Assembly (NCBI RefSeq): GCF_000005505.3
Contig: NC_016132.3
Span: 7,192,001-7,256,000, forward strand
Origin: Brachypodium distachyon
Lineage: Eukaryota; Streptophyta; Magnoliopsida; Poales; Poaceae
DNA length: 64,000 nt
Direction: 5' to 3'
The translations under genes were made by a program, and so were the position numbers. Below are positions 1-10,645 of this stretch, piece by piece. The first letter of the stretch is position 1, and each line of letters opens with the position of its first letter. The notes under the pieces were generated by a model. That model saw only the letters and a program-made list of their open reading frames with translations, was not told the origin of the DNA and did no database searches.

Positions 1-900
1 AGACCTTCGTGGTCAGGTTGATCGTGTCCCCGCGTGATCAATAACCTTCTGAAGTTGGTGTATCGATTGCTAAGACGTTGTCTGTAAACCGTAGTCGGAT
101 CATCAACGTCAACTCCTACCCAAATCGAGAGATACCAATCTCATCGAAAGATCAGGCCCCAGAGACTGGGCAAAGGAGGATCTTGTACACCACAACGATT
201 CACTTCCTCTTTTCTAATGTATATTCGTAGGGCTCACGCGGAAGCTACGCGCGGTACATACTTACATGCAAGGAAAATAAAAGAAGAGGAAATAAACCAC
301 TGTGGTTTTCATGGTCTTTGTTAAGACAAAGTTATACGTCAATCAACACACATGGAAGGTGCGAGACAAGAACATCATGTTCTCCTTGTGGCGGTCCGTG
401 TTGCGACCCATCGGCGGCGAGGATCCTAGGTGGACGTGTGTGCGGAGAGATTCTCCATCGTGGCAGCTCGAGAAGTTTTGTGTGACACCTGCTGGCTGTA
501 TCAGTCGGTAGATCGCCACGTGTACGTTAGAAGGCAAGTTGTAATTTCTTATCTTCTATGGTTTTAGATGTAACTCGAGCTACATCCCCTGTAACACGCA
601 TATTTCAACCTTCAAAAAACATTCTACGTTACCTTCATCCTAATAAACTAATTTGCTCTCTTTTTTTTTGCCCGGAAGCTAATTTGCTCACATAATTTCA
701 AAAAAAATAAAATATATTCCTGCCTTAAAAGAAACATCCTGCCTAATTTGTGGTCGGTGCGGGCAACAAACCCACCTAGCGGGTGGGGTCCACCGGTTAT
801 CCTTTCCCCTTATATCTCCAAACTGTAAGGTTATCCTTATCGTCTCTCCCATTCTCCCCCTCTCTATTGTACTGGCTCCAAAACACCGTCACACACCACC
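1..900. other. 5' flank, no gene recognised
   Basis: No open reading frame here resembles a protein I recognise. The first 300 bases are mixed-composition sequence that could be old retrotransposon LTR or leader DNA, but no terminal repeats were found. A tiny poly(T)-bearing insertion with direct repeats lies at 648-689 and is listed separately. Pyrimidine-rich sequence near 840-880 leads into the minisatellite. Confidence 0.4.
648..689 (-). mobile_element. Micro-retroposon: poly(A) stub with target-site duplication
   Basis: The 11-base word CTAATTTGCTC occurs at 648-658 and again at 679-689; it extends to 14 bases with one mismatch. Between the copies lies a run of nine T followed by GCCCGG, so on the minus strand the insert reads CCGGGC followed by poly(A). 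This is the expected result of an LINE-type insertion that stopped after copying only the tail. The interpretation is inference; the repeat and the tract are directly visible. Confidence 0.6.
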
Positions 901-909
901 GACAGAACG

Positions 910-1175
910 GCGCGGATCGAACGCTGTCGTGCGACACCTGCTCGGATCAAGGCTAGATTGGGGGCATCGACGCGGATCAAGGCCAGATCAAGGCGCCGGT
1001 GCGGACCGGCGCCGGATCAAGGCCGGATCGAGGGCAAATCGAGGCGCTGGTGCGGACCACCGACGGTTCAAGGCCGGATCGAGGGCATCGGCGCGGATTA
1101 AGGCACTGAACAGGCCAGATCGGGGTGCCGGTGCGGACCGCCGACGGATCAAGGCACTGACGTGGATCAAGGCGA
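910..1175. repeat. GC-rich imperfect minisatellite
   Basis: Short units such as CGGATCAAGGCC, GGATCGAGGGCA and GGTGCGGACCG recur many times in variable order over about 265 bases. The period is irregular, roughly 20-60 bases, with clear higher-order copies (for example GGTGCGGACC followed by a GCCGGATCAAGG-like unit). Both strands are open over about 80-100 codons, giving Arg/Asp/Gly/Ala-rich repeats; this is a product of composition and not evidence of coding. Confidence 0.75.
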
Positions 1176-1319
1176 GGGGTACACTGGCGTAGATCGTGGC
1201 GCCGCGGCACACCGCGGCCGTGGATTTAGTCGCTGCCTCCATATGCCATCCGAAGGTCCTCATGGATCTGACCGACCACCGTACGGTCTGGCTGGTCACC
1301 ATCCCCTTTATGTGTTTTC

Positions 1320-1620
1320 TTTATATTTTTACTGCATTTTTTTTATCAAATCCGATGGTCTTTTTCCAAATATTTTAAAAGTTTCTCAAAATTGCTGAGA
1401 GTTCATCTCATATATTTATTTTTATTTTTTAGAATACTATTGATATTTCGTTTTAATATTCTTTTTTTTTTAAGTTTCTGAAAATTATCATAAGTTCATC
1501 TTAAGAACTTCTAACTTTCTGAATTTGTTGAAAGTCATCTCAATATTTTGGACTTTCAATTTTTTTAAAGTCCTAAAAATATATTGAAAATTTATGTTTC
1601 ACATACTGAAAAGTCCTCTA
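1320..1620. repeat. Degenerate AT-rich tandem motif
   Basis: Three or four diverged copies of a motif like GTTTCTGAAAATTNNTNAAGTTCATCTCA can be read near 1380, 1470 and 1520, separated by poly(T)-rich spacers. The block sits directly upstream of the HEL2-like gene. No coding potential is apparent. Confidence 0.4.
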
Positions 1621-1879
1621 AATTTGAAATTTACAGGTGGCGTGAAGTCTGTGCGAATTTACAGCGCACACAGCCCACATTCCCCAATCCCACAGTGATT
1701 GACCACCTCCAACGACCTTGTTGCGTCGTGTGCAGTCGAGTCGAGCGGACCCCTCCTCCCCTCCGCCCTCGCTTCTCGAACCTTCTAGTAGATTCCGCCG
1801 CCGCCACCCCGCTCCAAATCCTCCTCCTGCCCCGCCTACTCCGCGCTCGCCGCCGCCTTCCCCTGCCGCGGGGCCCGAG

Positions 1880-4800
1880 ATGGACGACGCGTGCGCCGTC
1901 TGCGCGGAGCCGCTCGAGTGGGTGGCCTACGGCGCTTGCGGCCACCGCGAGGTCTGCTCCGCCTGCGTCGCCCGCCTCCGCTTCGTCCTCCGCGATCAAC
2001 GCTGCTGCCTCTGCATGGCCCACTGCCCCGCCGTCTTCGCCACCAAGGTCAGCACCTAGGGTTTGCTCTGCGATTTCCTCTGTACCCCCTCGCGCCCCGC
2101 GAATGACATTTACAATTGCCCTCATTGCTGTATTGGTTTTTTCGCTGTCTAGGCAATGGGGGACCGCACGAGGGTGATCAGCGATTTCTCGGCCCTCCCG
2201 GTTGCACCCGGCGAGGGGAAGGCTGGGGAGTACTGGTACCACGAGGACACGCAGGTGTGGTTTGACGATGCCGACCATTACAGGGCAGTACGCTCGATGT
2301 GCCGGATTTCTTGCACTGTTTGCGAAGGTAGCAGCAGCAAAAGAGTGAAGAAGGGCCGTAAGGTGGGCAAGCCGAAACATAATGTTAAGTTTGGGAGCAT
2401 CGAGCAGCTCAAAGGGCATCTGATCGACCAGCATTGCTTGTACATGTGTGACCTTTGCTTGGACGGGAGGAAGGTGATGTTATTCATTTTCTACTTTTCC
2501 TTGTTAACTGGTGTAACTTTAATCATATATTCTCTAATGTGAAGATGCTTGCTGGTAATATTCGTAGTATCGTGTAACACTAGGCAGATAACCTGGTGCA
2601 ATGTGGTAATACCAAGTTACCAACTATCATTTCATTCCGGACATGATAATTTGTCGCAAGCAATTAACATGATAATTCTTAGGTCGTGTTGTTAGTTGTT
2701 ACATCGTGCTATAAGTATCAGTTACACACTAGCAGGTCAATTAATACCAAACTAGTGTTGTCATAGATTTTGTTTGTTCTCGTCTACTTATCTAGTATCT
2801 AGCAATGCAAGTACTGTCTGGTATCTGTTGAGCTCGCTATTTTCTGGTAGCCGAATACAGTACTCTACACATCAACTTAACGCATGGCATCCCATGTTTT
2901 AATCCACCAACGGTTGATATTTCGTATATTTTGATCGCATTAAGACCATGACAAACGTTCATGTATTCCTAATAGACCAAATCCTCTAACCTTATTGGTG
3001 TTCGCTCACCTTTTTTGTGCACTTCAATATCCAAGTATATATTACATAAGGTGCTACCAGGTGATGGATTGAATATTTTCATAACATTTGCGATTTGGAA
3101 CTTTGTGTGTACAAATGGACATTTACAGTTTTACACCACTATCAGTTGACATGTACTCCCTCCATCCCATACTAAGTGACTTTCCATTACATGTATCTAG
3201 ACACTTTTTAGGCATAGATGCATCCATATTTGGGCAAATTTGAGTCACTTAATATGGGACAGAGGGAGTTCTTGCTTAAATCAGTTAGAAGGATGCCAAG
3301 TATATTTGTACTCTATTTTCAACCTGATGCGTAATGATTTAATGTTTGGCAAGTTGCCAAACGCCAACTGCTACCTCCGTCTGGCATAATGGTGCTGTCA
3401 ATATCATTTTTTTTGCATTTTTTCCCTTCATTTATTTCAGTTCTACCAGCATTGCCAAGTACATTTGAACATACATCCTGGTTGGACACCTTGGTTTGTA
3501 GCCTCAATGAACATTTTCATGTATTCCAGGTTATCTGCAATTTACTCGCGAGTAAACTTGAAATAAGCAGATAACTTGAAATAGGCAGAAACTTGATATC
3601 CTCAAATTATGAAATTAAATTGCCTAGTGCTAAATACCAAGTTACCAACCTATAATAAGTTCCTGAACTGTTGTTGTCTTGGGCAGGTATTTACTCGCGA
3701 GCAGAAACTTTATACAAAGCCTCAATTAAATCAGCACATAAAATCCGGTGATTCTGAGGTTGATGGCTCGGGAATTGAGCTCAGAGGTTTTGTAGGGCAC
3801 CCAATGTGCAAGTTTTGCAACAGCCCATTTTATGGAGATAATGAACTAGATACACATATGACAAGAGAACATTATTCTTGTCACATATGTCAGAGGTGCT
3901 CTTCAACCATTATTTTACTAGTCGGAGCATAAGTACAAAGTAATGCTATCTCTGACTTTGTGAATTTTTTACAGGCAGCATTCTGGGCAATGTGATTATT
4001 TCAGGAACTATGATGACTTAGAGGTATGCCGTATCAAGCTGTCAAACTTGCATTACAATAAGAGCACTATCTTAGATTTAGGCACAGTCAAAAAAACATT
4101 ACACTCATGCAAACATTGCATGTAGTAAGAACTATATACTAGAAAGATATGTAAGTGGATACTCGACGATTGAATAGAATTTGCACGTTTAATCTATTGT
4201 TCCTATCTCCGAGTTTATATTTATTAGGTATACCTTAGACCATCAATGTAATAACTGTGTGGTCACGAGGTGCTGCATGTTAGGAGGAAGCAGATTGGCA
4301 CCTAGTCTCTGATTAGGTACCCCAGAGGCTCAGAGGCCCAGAGTCCTAGGCGAGGGTGTAGTGTAGTACCTATGCGCTGCATAGGAACACTCAGGCCAGG
4401 TGGGTGCCTTTTCGAACACTGTAATTAGTAATATTAATTTAGTTGGTGCCATATCACTTTCTTAGATGAAGTTCATGTCTGGAGCAGTTAATCTGTCTTC
4501 TAGACCACCATAACATATTGGTTATCTATTCAACATAGAGCTGTGCCTGTTAGACCTCTTACCTTCTAGTATGGGCATAAACATGATTTCCATTTTGGGG
4601 TGCCGATACATGTCATCATCACCCCTAGATTTTTCATTTCATATCAATCCTATGCTACAAATTTAGTGTCAGGCGCTTCTTTAGATTTCAAGTTATTATT
4701 TAACAAGTTGCTAAAGAGCTCACACTAGTATAAATTTCATGCTATTATCTAACATGTTGCATGGGCATATTCAGGCGCATTTCCGGTCAGACCATTTCTT

Positions 4801-6428
4801 CTGTGAGGACAGGGAGTGTTTGGAGAATAAGTTTGTTGTCTTCCAAAGTGAAGCAGAGCTCAAGGCAAGTCAAACACCATTTATATATCATTATTCATAT
4901 TCACTGGACATGTTACCAGATTAGTTCTTAGCACTTCGTTATAACTTGTCAACACCAAATTTTTCTTATGTTCATTCCAGAGGCATAATGCTGTGGAGCA
5001 TAGGGACCTCATGCATCATGCACGGAAGAATCTTGCACTCCAGGTCTACAAATGAATCTGCCTCGTTTCTACTCTTTGTTAAGTTTAGACTTCCGTCTGT
5101 TGACACACTTGCATATTTGTATGGATGAAAAACATGAGTATCAGTAATCTGATTTAATTTACCTTGCTTACCATTGTCAGACATCAACCGGTTCTAGAGA
5201 ATGGAGTGAGCAAGAGAGGAGTCATGGCAGAGGTAGGAGGAATAATGCTTGGGGCCCCATTGGTGCAGTTGACAATACCTTGCTGTCTGTGCGTAGCATT
5301 GCAAATGTGGGCCGTGGCTTGGGAAATCAAGTCACTTCTGTTGCAGCTCCCTTGCCATCATTGAGTATTTGTTCTGGTTCTGGGCAATCATCACAAGCGG
5401 GCCAAAGCTCTGGGACGAACCGTGTATTGCAGCAATCATACTTCTCTCCCCTCTCCCGTCAGGAGGTCCCTGATGCAAGAATAGGCTCTGTTCTTCAAGA
5501 AGCTTCATCCCCTCCTGTATCAGAAAGTTATACGCCAGCACTTAGTCGGAGCTCAAGGAATGCTGCAAGGATAAGGGACGAGGCATTTCCTCCTTTACCA
5601 GGCATTAGTAACAGGAGTGCTGCTTTAACGCAGCAAGGGGTAAGAAAGGTAACTGAGAACACTCGTGCATCCGGTTTCCAACAGCAGAGCAAGGGAACTG
5701 TGATTACACACCAGCTTAGGTCCGTTGAAAATACCGACTCTATCCCTTTTGATTCAAGTCGTTCCCTAAGTTCGCCTATGCCCAACCCAAGTCCTGACAT
5801 TAGCGGATCTTCAAGTCTGTCTTCTGCTGGAAATGAAAGGAAAGGCACACTTGTAAACAGCCAGATGTGCCCTGTGGAGGATGTTCGTGCAGCAAATAAT
5901 TTCCTGGTTGAAAGAATTCGGACTGCCTTAGGGATGGATCAAGATAGGTACACAATGTTTAAAGAGCTCTCTGTGGAGTACCGTCAGGGTGTTATCAATG
6001 CTTCAAAGTACCTTTCATATGTTGAGCAATTTGGTCTCTCGCACCTCGTTCTTGAAATGGCTAGGTTACTGCCTGATCCTCAAAAGCAAAAGGAACTTGC
6101 TGATGCATACTACACCAACTTGCGTCTTACAAGCCTCCAAGGAAATGGTGGTGGTGGAACTGTTACCTCAAAAGAAGGCAACCGAAAAAAGAAGGGGAAG
6201 GGCAAAGTTCCTGATGCTACAGGAACTACTAGTGCTACAAAGGATTCACCTGAAGATAAGTTCCTGAAAGCTACCCGCAAGCTTCAGTCTCCGGAAGGAA
6301 ATTCTAGAGTGGTCCTAAGAGAAGGGTGTGGAGCAACTAGCGGATCTTCTCATGAGCTGGGGTGGCCTGTGAAGGGAGCTTGGCAAAACCATGGAGGACA
6401 GAGACTCTTGAGCAATCTGAAGAAGTAA
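1880..6428 (+). CDS. HEL2: E3 ubiquitin-protein ligase, ZNF598/HEL2 family
   Basis: The family ubiquitinates 40S ribosomal proteins on collided ribosomes and starts ribosome-associated quality control in the cytosol. Inferred coding exons are 1880-2047, 2153-2473, 3687-3895, 3975-4023, 4775-4864, 4981-5043 and 5181-6428, giving about 715 residues with all phases consistent. An N-terminal C3HC4 RING (CAVC, CGHREVCSAC, CCLC) fills residues 5-50. It is followed by the family's C2H2-type array (CDLC, CKFC, HYSCHICQRQHSGQCDYF, DLEAHFRSDHFFC, LKRHNAVEH). A conserved helical segment (about 540-620) follows, then a Lys-rich stretch and an Arg/Trp C-terminus (GAWQNHGGQRLL). The start was chosen because the RING begins five residues later. 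Intron 5 begins AAG|GCAAGT, a GC-AG intron. The C-terminus appears shorter than in relatives I remember. Intron 2 holds a Stowaway MITE. The family assignment is strong; the 5' UTR limits are unknown. Confidence 0.9.
3156..3267. mobile_element. Stowaway MITE in intron 2 of the HEL2-like gene
   Basis: It begins CTCCCTCCATCCCATACTAA and ends with the inverted form AATATGGGACAGAGGGAG, and its middle contains TACATGTATCTAGACAC. The left flank carries the TA target; the right flank is imperfect. The length of about 112 bases is typical of grass Stowaway elements. Related copies lie at 6730, 38966 and 62182. Confidence 0.85.
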
Positions 6429-6729
6429 ATTCGGTTCTGCAGGTTGAATTACCAGCTTATCTGCTGTGAAATGTTGACATTTCAAGGCAAACTCGAAAGG
6501 CGGTGAGGTAATTATTAGTTTGCCTTCTGGTAGGTTTTTGTCTTGGAACAAACTAGTTTGCATGAATCTGTATGGGTTACATATGTATGGAGTACTGTGG
6601 ACGTTGAAGGAGTAATTTGGACTACCTAGGTCATTTGCGGACATTGTTAGGAGAAACTGATAGCTATCAGAGCCATTGTGCTTCATTCATGATGTTTGTG
6701 GCAGGATTTTATTTCGAAGTTGCCGTCTA

Positions 6730-6834
6730 CTCTCTTCGTTCCATAATTTTTGTCGAAATATTACATGTATCTAGACACGTTTTAAGAATAAATACATTCA
6801 TATTTTGGCAACAAGAATTATGGAACAGAGGGAG
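6730..6834. mobile_element. Stowaway MITE downstream of the HEL2-like gene
   Basis: It has CTCTTCGTTCCATAATTTTT at the left and AATTATGGAACAGAGGGAG at the right as terminal inverted repeats, flanked on both sides by TA (6728-6729 and 6835-6836). The centre again contains TACATGTATCTAGACACG. It lies about 300 bases after the stop codon and may be part of the 3' UTR. Confidence 0.85.
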
Positions 6835-6835
6835 T

Positions 6836-7346
6836 AGATTTTATTTCGTTGAATCCACCTAACAAACGTTGCAAGATGTGGATGCCGCGAGTCGCCATAG
6901 AAACGGTGCAAAATTTGCAGGTTCCATGACATTCCAGATGCGTCACAGCGTCAGGCTGTAGAATGCAGATCGATGTGGAGTATTAAACAGGGAACCCACT
7001 CGCAACAAGATTAAACACAAGCGTCGACAATCTAGATCTGAATATCTGATACTTCCTACGCGACGTGAATTTGTATAAGAATTTATATAAATCCACGTCA
7101 TTTATTTTGAGACAGAGAAGTACATATTTAGTATTCCCTCTGTTCCCAATTATATACCGACTTTATTATAGATAACTGCGCCGTTTTTATGCTAGCTCGA
7201 TTGAGCAGGGGCACACCTACTGACTGACGTGTAACAAACAGGCGTTGATCCCTGAAACCCAACAGCAACGAGCTACTACATAAGGATCACTTTTTATGAG
7301 CCATACTTGGGTCGTCTGCAACGTACGTGGAGGAGGACATGGTCCA
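6836..7346. other. Intergenic spacer between convergent genes
   Basis: The HEL2-like and WIP1-like genes point toward each other across this spacer. Near 7133 there is a fragment (TTCCCTCTGTTCCCAATTAT) that resembles one end of a Stowaway-type MITE, without a recognisable partner end. The remainder probably includes both 3' UTRs. Nothing else was recognised. Confidence 0.4.
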
Positions 7347-7772
7347 TCAGTTCTTGCAGGGTGGGCCGCAGACGCCGAGGAAGGTGTCGGTGCACTGGAA
7401 CAGCTTCTTGGGCTTGGAAGGGTTGTGCTTCGCCTTCGATCCCCTCACGGCGGTGCATTTCTTGCAGACCGGGTCGCACTTCTTGACGACGTCGTCGCAG
7501 GTGTAGAGCCCCGAGAAGGAGAAGTTGCAGCTGCTGCAGCAACGCAGCTTGCCCCCGTTGGTCTCCCTGTTGCCCTTGCTTTCCCCCACCGCTGCTGCAC
7601 GTCAGCGATTCGCATGTCAGTTCATCACGCACTAGCTCGTTTTACGCCATGGAGCGACCGGTTAATTTCGAGGAGAGAACGTACCGTTTTCTTTGGCCAC
7701 GGCCGCAAAGATGCCCATGACCAGGACGGCATGGAGAACCAGCAGGATCACCATGAGCGTGCTGCTCTTCAT
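7347..7772 (-). CDS. WIP1: Secreted Bowman-Birk-type proteinase inhibitor, WIP1-like
   Basis: Two exons, 7772-7685 and 7594 (or 7591)-7347, give about 109-110 residues. Residues 1-26 form a signal peptide (a hydrophobic VILLVLHAVLVMGIF core), so the product is expected to enter the secretory pathway. The mature part has the Cys spacing of grass Bowman-Birk/wound-induced proteins (CCSSCNFSFSG, CDDVVKKCDPVCKKC, FQCTDTFLGVCGPPCKN) and closely resembles my memory of maize WIP1. Family members inhibit serine proteases and are often wound-inducible. A basic Ser/Lys/Pro insertion sits between the last two Cys clusters. The acceptor reads CAGCAG, so two in-frame splice sites three bases apart are possible. 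A TATATAT motif about 95 bases upstream of the start fits a core promoter. Induction by wounding is inferred only. Confidence 0.88.
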
Positions 7773-7863
7773 CGTTGCAGACAGCTCTAATCCCCTGCTG
7801 CAATTCCTTGCAGAATGCTCAATGCTCTTTGTTGTTATTTGCAGATGATTGAGGAGGAACTCC

Positions 7864-7870
7864 ATATATA
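7864..7870 (-). promoter_or_regulatory. Probable TATA box of the WIP1-like gene
   Basis: On the minus strand the sequence CCTATATATGGAG lies about 95 bases before the start codon, which leaves room for a TATA-to-start-site distance of about 30 bases and a leader of about 60 bases. Confidence 0.5.
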
Positions 7871-7872
7871 GG

Positions 7873-9715
7873 TGTCGAGATCGTAATGTGGCAATTTACC
7901 ATGAAACAAGCGAACGTATTTCTTCTTTTTCCGTGTTTTGGGATGTAAAGTTGTTAGGCGGCGAGCCACCTAGTCTTTTTTGAATCGTGGCTACGCGGTT
8001 TTGCCGGTTTGTGCAATGCATCTGTGATCTTTAATGTCTTTTCGTCAGCATCAAAAAACACAGCTGGGGTGCAATATATATAAGTTAGGTTCAGTTCCAA
8101 ATAACTTGACTTTTCGCGAAAAATGAAGTTCAGTTCGAAATAACGACCGTCGATCGGAAGTAAAACGGAAGGTGTCACCACAGATCATGTGCCAATGACT
8201 ATTTACAAAGAGACGCAAACTAACCTGCTAAATGCACACTTGTGCAAGAGTGTCAGACAAGTCGTGTAATGACATGCAGTACTCCCTCCGTTCTTAAATG
8301 TAAAAAGTTCTAACTTGATTTTAAGTCAAACATTTTAAAAAAATTGAGTAAATTTCAGAAAACCTAGTTTTTGAGGCAGTTGTCTACCGAACCCCACTTG
8401 TCACTAATCACGTCGCGGGAAACCCGCCGGCGGTGCGAGAAGGGAGAAGGCGGCCGCAGCAAGGAAGAGCGCGCGACGACGAAGGAAGGATGTGGTGGGG
8501 AGGAGGGTCCGACAGTCCGACCGAGAAATGTAGATACATTCAAATTTGACTAAATTTGAATGCATATATACACTAAGTCATGTCTACGTGCATCCAAATT
8601 TTGACAAACTTAAGACATCTTTTGTTGGATTGAGGGAGTAGATATGAGACGGGGGCGCTGAAGAGGTATCACGTGAACCTTGTGTTTCGATGAATTATGC
8701 ATGCATACGTAACTTTGTATAGTCTGGATATGAAATCTATTGTGTATGTTGGTAGATTTTTAATATTAGAATATGTTCTTTTATATGTATTCGGTTTTTA
8801 GCTAGCATTGTACTTTGTATACGGGCGATAGTGTACGTATGTAACAGTAAAGCTGGGCGTACATAAATGCGAAAACAATTACTCTTGCCAGCTGCATCTG
8901 TGAGGTTTACTACGCCGATGGTATTGCTAGTACTACTTGCCTGTGCGATAGCATGTGGTAACTTTAGCGCGCTCTTCCTTTCACTTTTACACGTTACTCG
9001 TACATTTTCCCTTTTCTTTTAAACTCCTGGTGAGTAGTCGATCCCCTGCCAGTCTGCGTTATAATGAAATTCTGAAATTATAGCCCTAATAACTTTGCCG
9101 TGTTAATGATAATTTGTTACTATAGACTCTTATAGTGTTCCAACTTTCTTGGTGTTCAATTTTGTTCATTTTATTGTTGATTTTGTTTGTCCTTGAAGAC
9201 TCTCTAGCTCAAAAATACTGAAGCACTGAGCTAGGAAATCTCTTGCGGAGAAGGGAATGGAAAGGAGCTTCTCTAGATCTATGTATACTCCATCATGACT
9301 CTCTTTTTTGCGCAAATGCTGCTCCAACCAAATGGTAAAAAGACATAAACCAAAGCAGTGTTACAATAACAGTACTCCATTAAATTGATACTCATTCCCA
9401 CAGCACAAGAGCCACTTACACCTAGCATTATTCATGCCTCAAGAACAGCACTACCACTACATAACCAATAAGAACTCAACACGTAGTACGACCGAAGATA
9501 GACCAACCTAATTGGAAAACAACAAATTAAACGTCCACACAAGAGTGCAAGCTGCTAAACTGCACAAATAAAAACGTACGCGCGGCGTATAGCGCCCAGG
9601 GAACCATCATGCATGCATGCACGTGTACTACGTGTATAATAGCATTACGGAACGAACCAATTAACCATGCACCGCTAGCAGAGATCTAGCATTTCTAGCT
9701 TGCGAAAAGAGCCTT
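7873..9715. other. Intergenic region with a Stowaway element
   Basis: It holds the WIP1-like promoter region at the left and the 3' flank of the cell-wall protein gene at the right (about 9250-9715). Between these lie a long Stowaway-type element (listed separately) and AT-rich unique-looking DNA. No further gene was recognised on either strand. Confidence 0.4.
8282..8638. mobile_element. Stowaway-type element, oversized, probably with a nested insert
   Basis: The ends are CTCCCTCCGTTCTTAAATGT and GTTGGATTGAGGGAG, each flanked by TA. At 357 bases it is longer than most Stowaway MITEs. The middle contains AGTAAATTTCAGAAAACC, which matches one end of the Mutator-like elements at 10646 and 14237, followed by a GC-rich stretch (8400-8520). 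No second MULE end was found, so the nesting is tentative. Confidence 0.55.
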
Positions 9716-10117
9716 TCACGGCTTGTTGGCGCGCTCGACGACGGCTCCGGCGGCGGGGGATCCGGGCATGCCACCAACGCCGCCCATGCCAGGCAGGCTG
9801 CTGCCGCCGCCGATTCCAGGGAGGCTGCTGCCGCCGAGGAAGGGCATGCTGCCGATGCTGCCGAAGCCCGGGGTGGCGCCGCCGCCGCTGCCGGGGAGGC
9901 TGAACCCCGGGATGCTGCTGCCGGCGCCGGGCATCCCGCCAAACGCCGGCGACGCGCTGCCCGGGAGCCTGTCGAAGGGCGGGAACGTCGTCGGCTGCAG
10001 CACCGCGTCCTTGTTGCTGCTGGCGGCCTCCGAGGTCGTCTTCAGGTTCCTCGCCTCGGTCGCCACGGCCAGAACGGCCAGGACGACAACGAGCAGTGAC
10101 ACCATCTTGGCAGACAT
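9716..10117 (-). CDS. Putative cell-wall protein, Gly/Pro-rich, secreted
   Basis: A single exon encodes 133 residues. The chosen start begins MSAKMVSLLVVVLAVLAV, a signal peptide with likely cleavage after ATEA; in-frame upstream codons are Met-poor and lie in the leader. A second in-frame ATG four codons later is an alternative. The mature region starts RNLK, then becomes rich in short repeats such as LPGxGG, FGGMPG and SSLPGIGG across residues 50-120 and ends AVVERANKP. This resembles the small plant 'putative cell wall protein' family of short Gly-rich secreted proteins, whose biochemical role is not established. A TATAAAT sequence lies about 130 bases upstream of the start. No known enzymatic motif is visible. 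Function beyond secretion is unknown. Confidence 0.75.
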   Translation of the reverse strand: MSAKMVSLLVVVLAVLAVATEARNLKTTSEAASSNKDAVLQPTTFPPFDRLPGSASPAFGGMPGAGSSIPGFSLPGSGGGATPGFGSIGSMPFLGGSSLPGIGGGSSLPGMGGVGGMPGSPAAGAVVERANKP

Positions 10118-10247
10118 CTCAGCTGGAAAAGAGTGCTTTGCTAGCTCCTGAAACAAGTGTTGGAGTACGCGGTGTGTGTGTGTTGGGGCTTTGGTTGCTG
10201 GTGTGTGTGGGAGATGGGATGGGAGGAGGAAGAAAGGTGGCGAGAGG

Positions 10248-10254
10248 ATTTATA
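10248..10254 (-). promoter_or_regulatory. Probable TATA box of the cell-wall protein gene
   Basis: The minus strand reads CTATAAATCCTC about 130 bases upstream of the chosen start codon. It is a good match to a plant TATA box and allows a leader of about 100 bases. Confidence 0.6.
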
Positions 10255-10645
10255 GCGGGGCGCGGCAGAGCAGGGCAGCGACATTGAAGAGGTGTGGCAC
10301 TGGCAGCTCATCCATCGGCCGGAGCGACGGTAGGTGGGGGAGCGTTAAGGAGACGAGTAAAGGAGGGGGGTACCTGCTGCTGTTTACTGCGCCATCCTGT
10401 GATCTCCATTAATACTTTTGCTCTTACAGGCCAGTGCATCAATTGGGCCGGGGAGGAGGAACAGAGACAGAAATTGTAGATCTCTGGTTGTGGTTGGGAG
10501 CTGCTATATCTATCTAGCGCGCGCGCAAGCTGTGTTGGTTTCAAAACTCAGGAAATTTGAGCTATAGCTAACTTTGGCCGCTGGATTCATTAGGGTGACA
10601 AGACACCGACAAGAAAAGGGAGCATTGCTCTAGTATTTTTTTTAC

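Noticed and set aside
1584..2434. Long frames overlapping the first HEL2-like exons (197 codons plus, 267 codons minus)
   Set aside because: They are alternative-frame shadows of the GC-rich RING exon; only the frame starting at 1880 gives RING cysteines and splices to zinc fingers.
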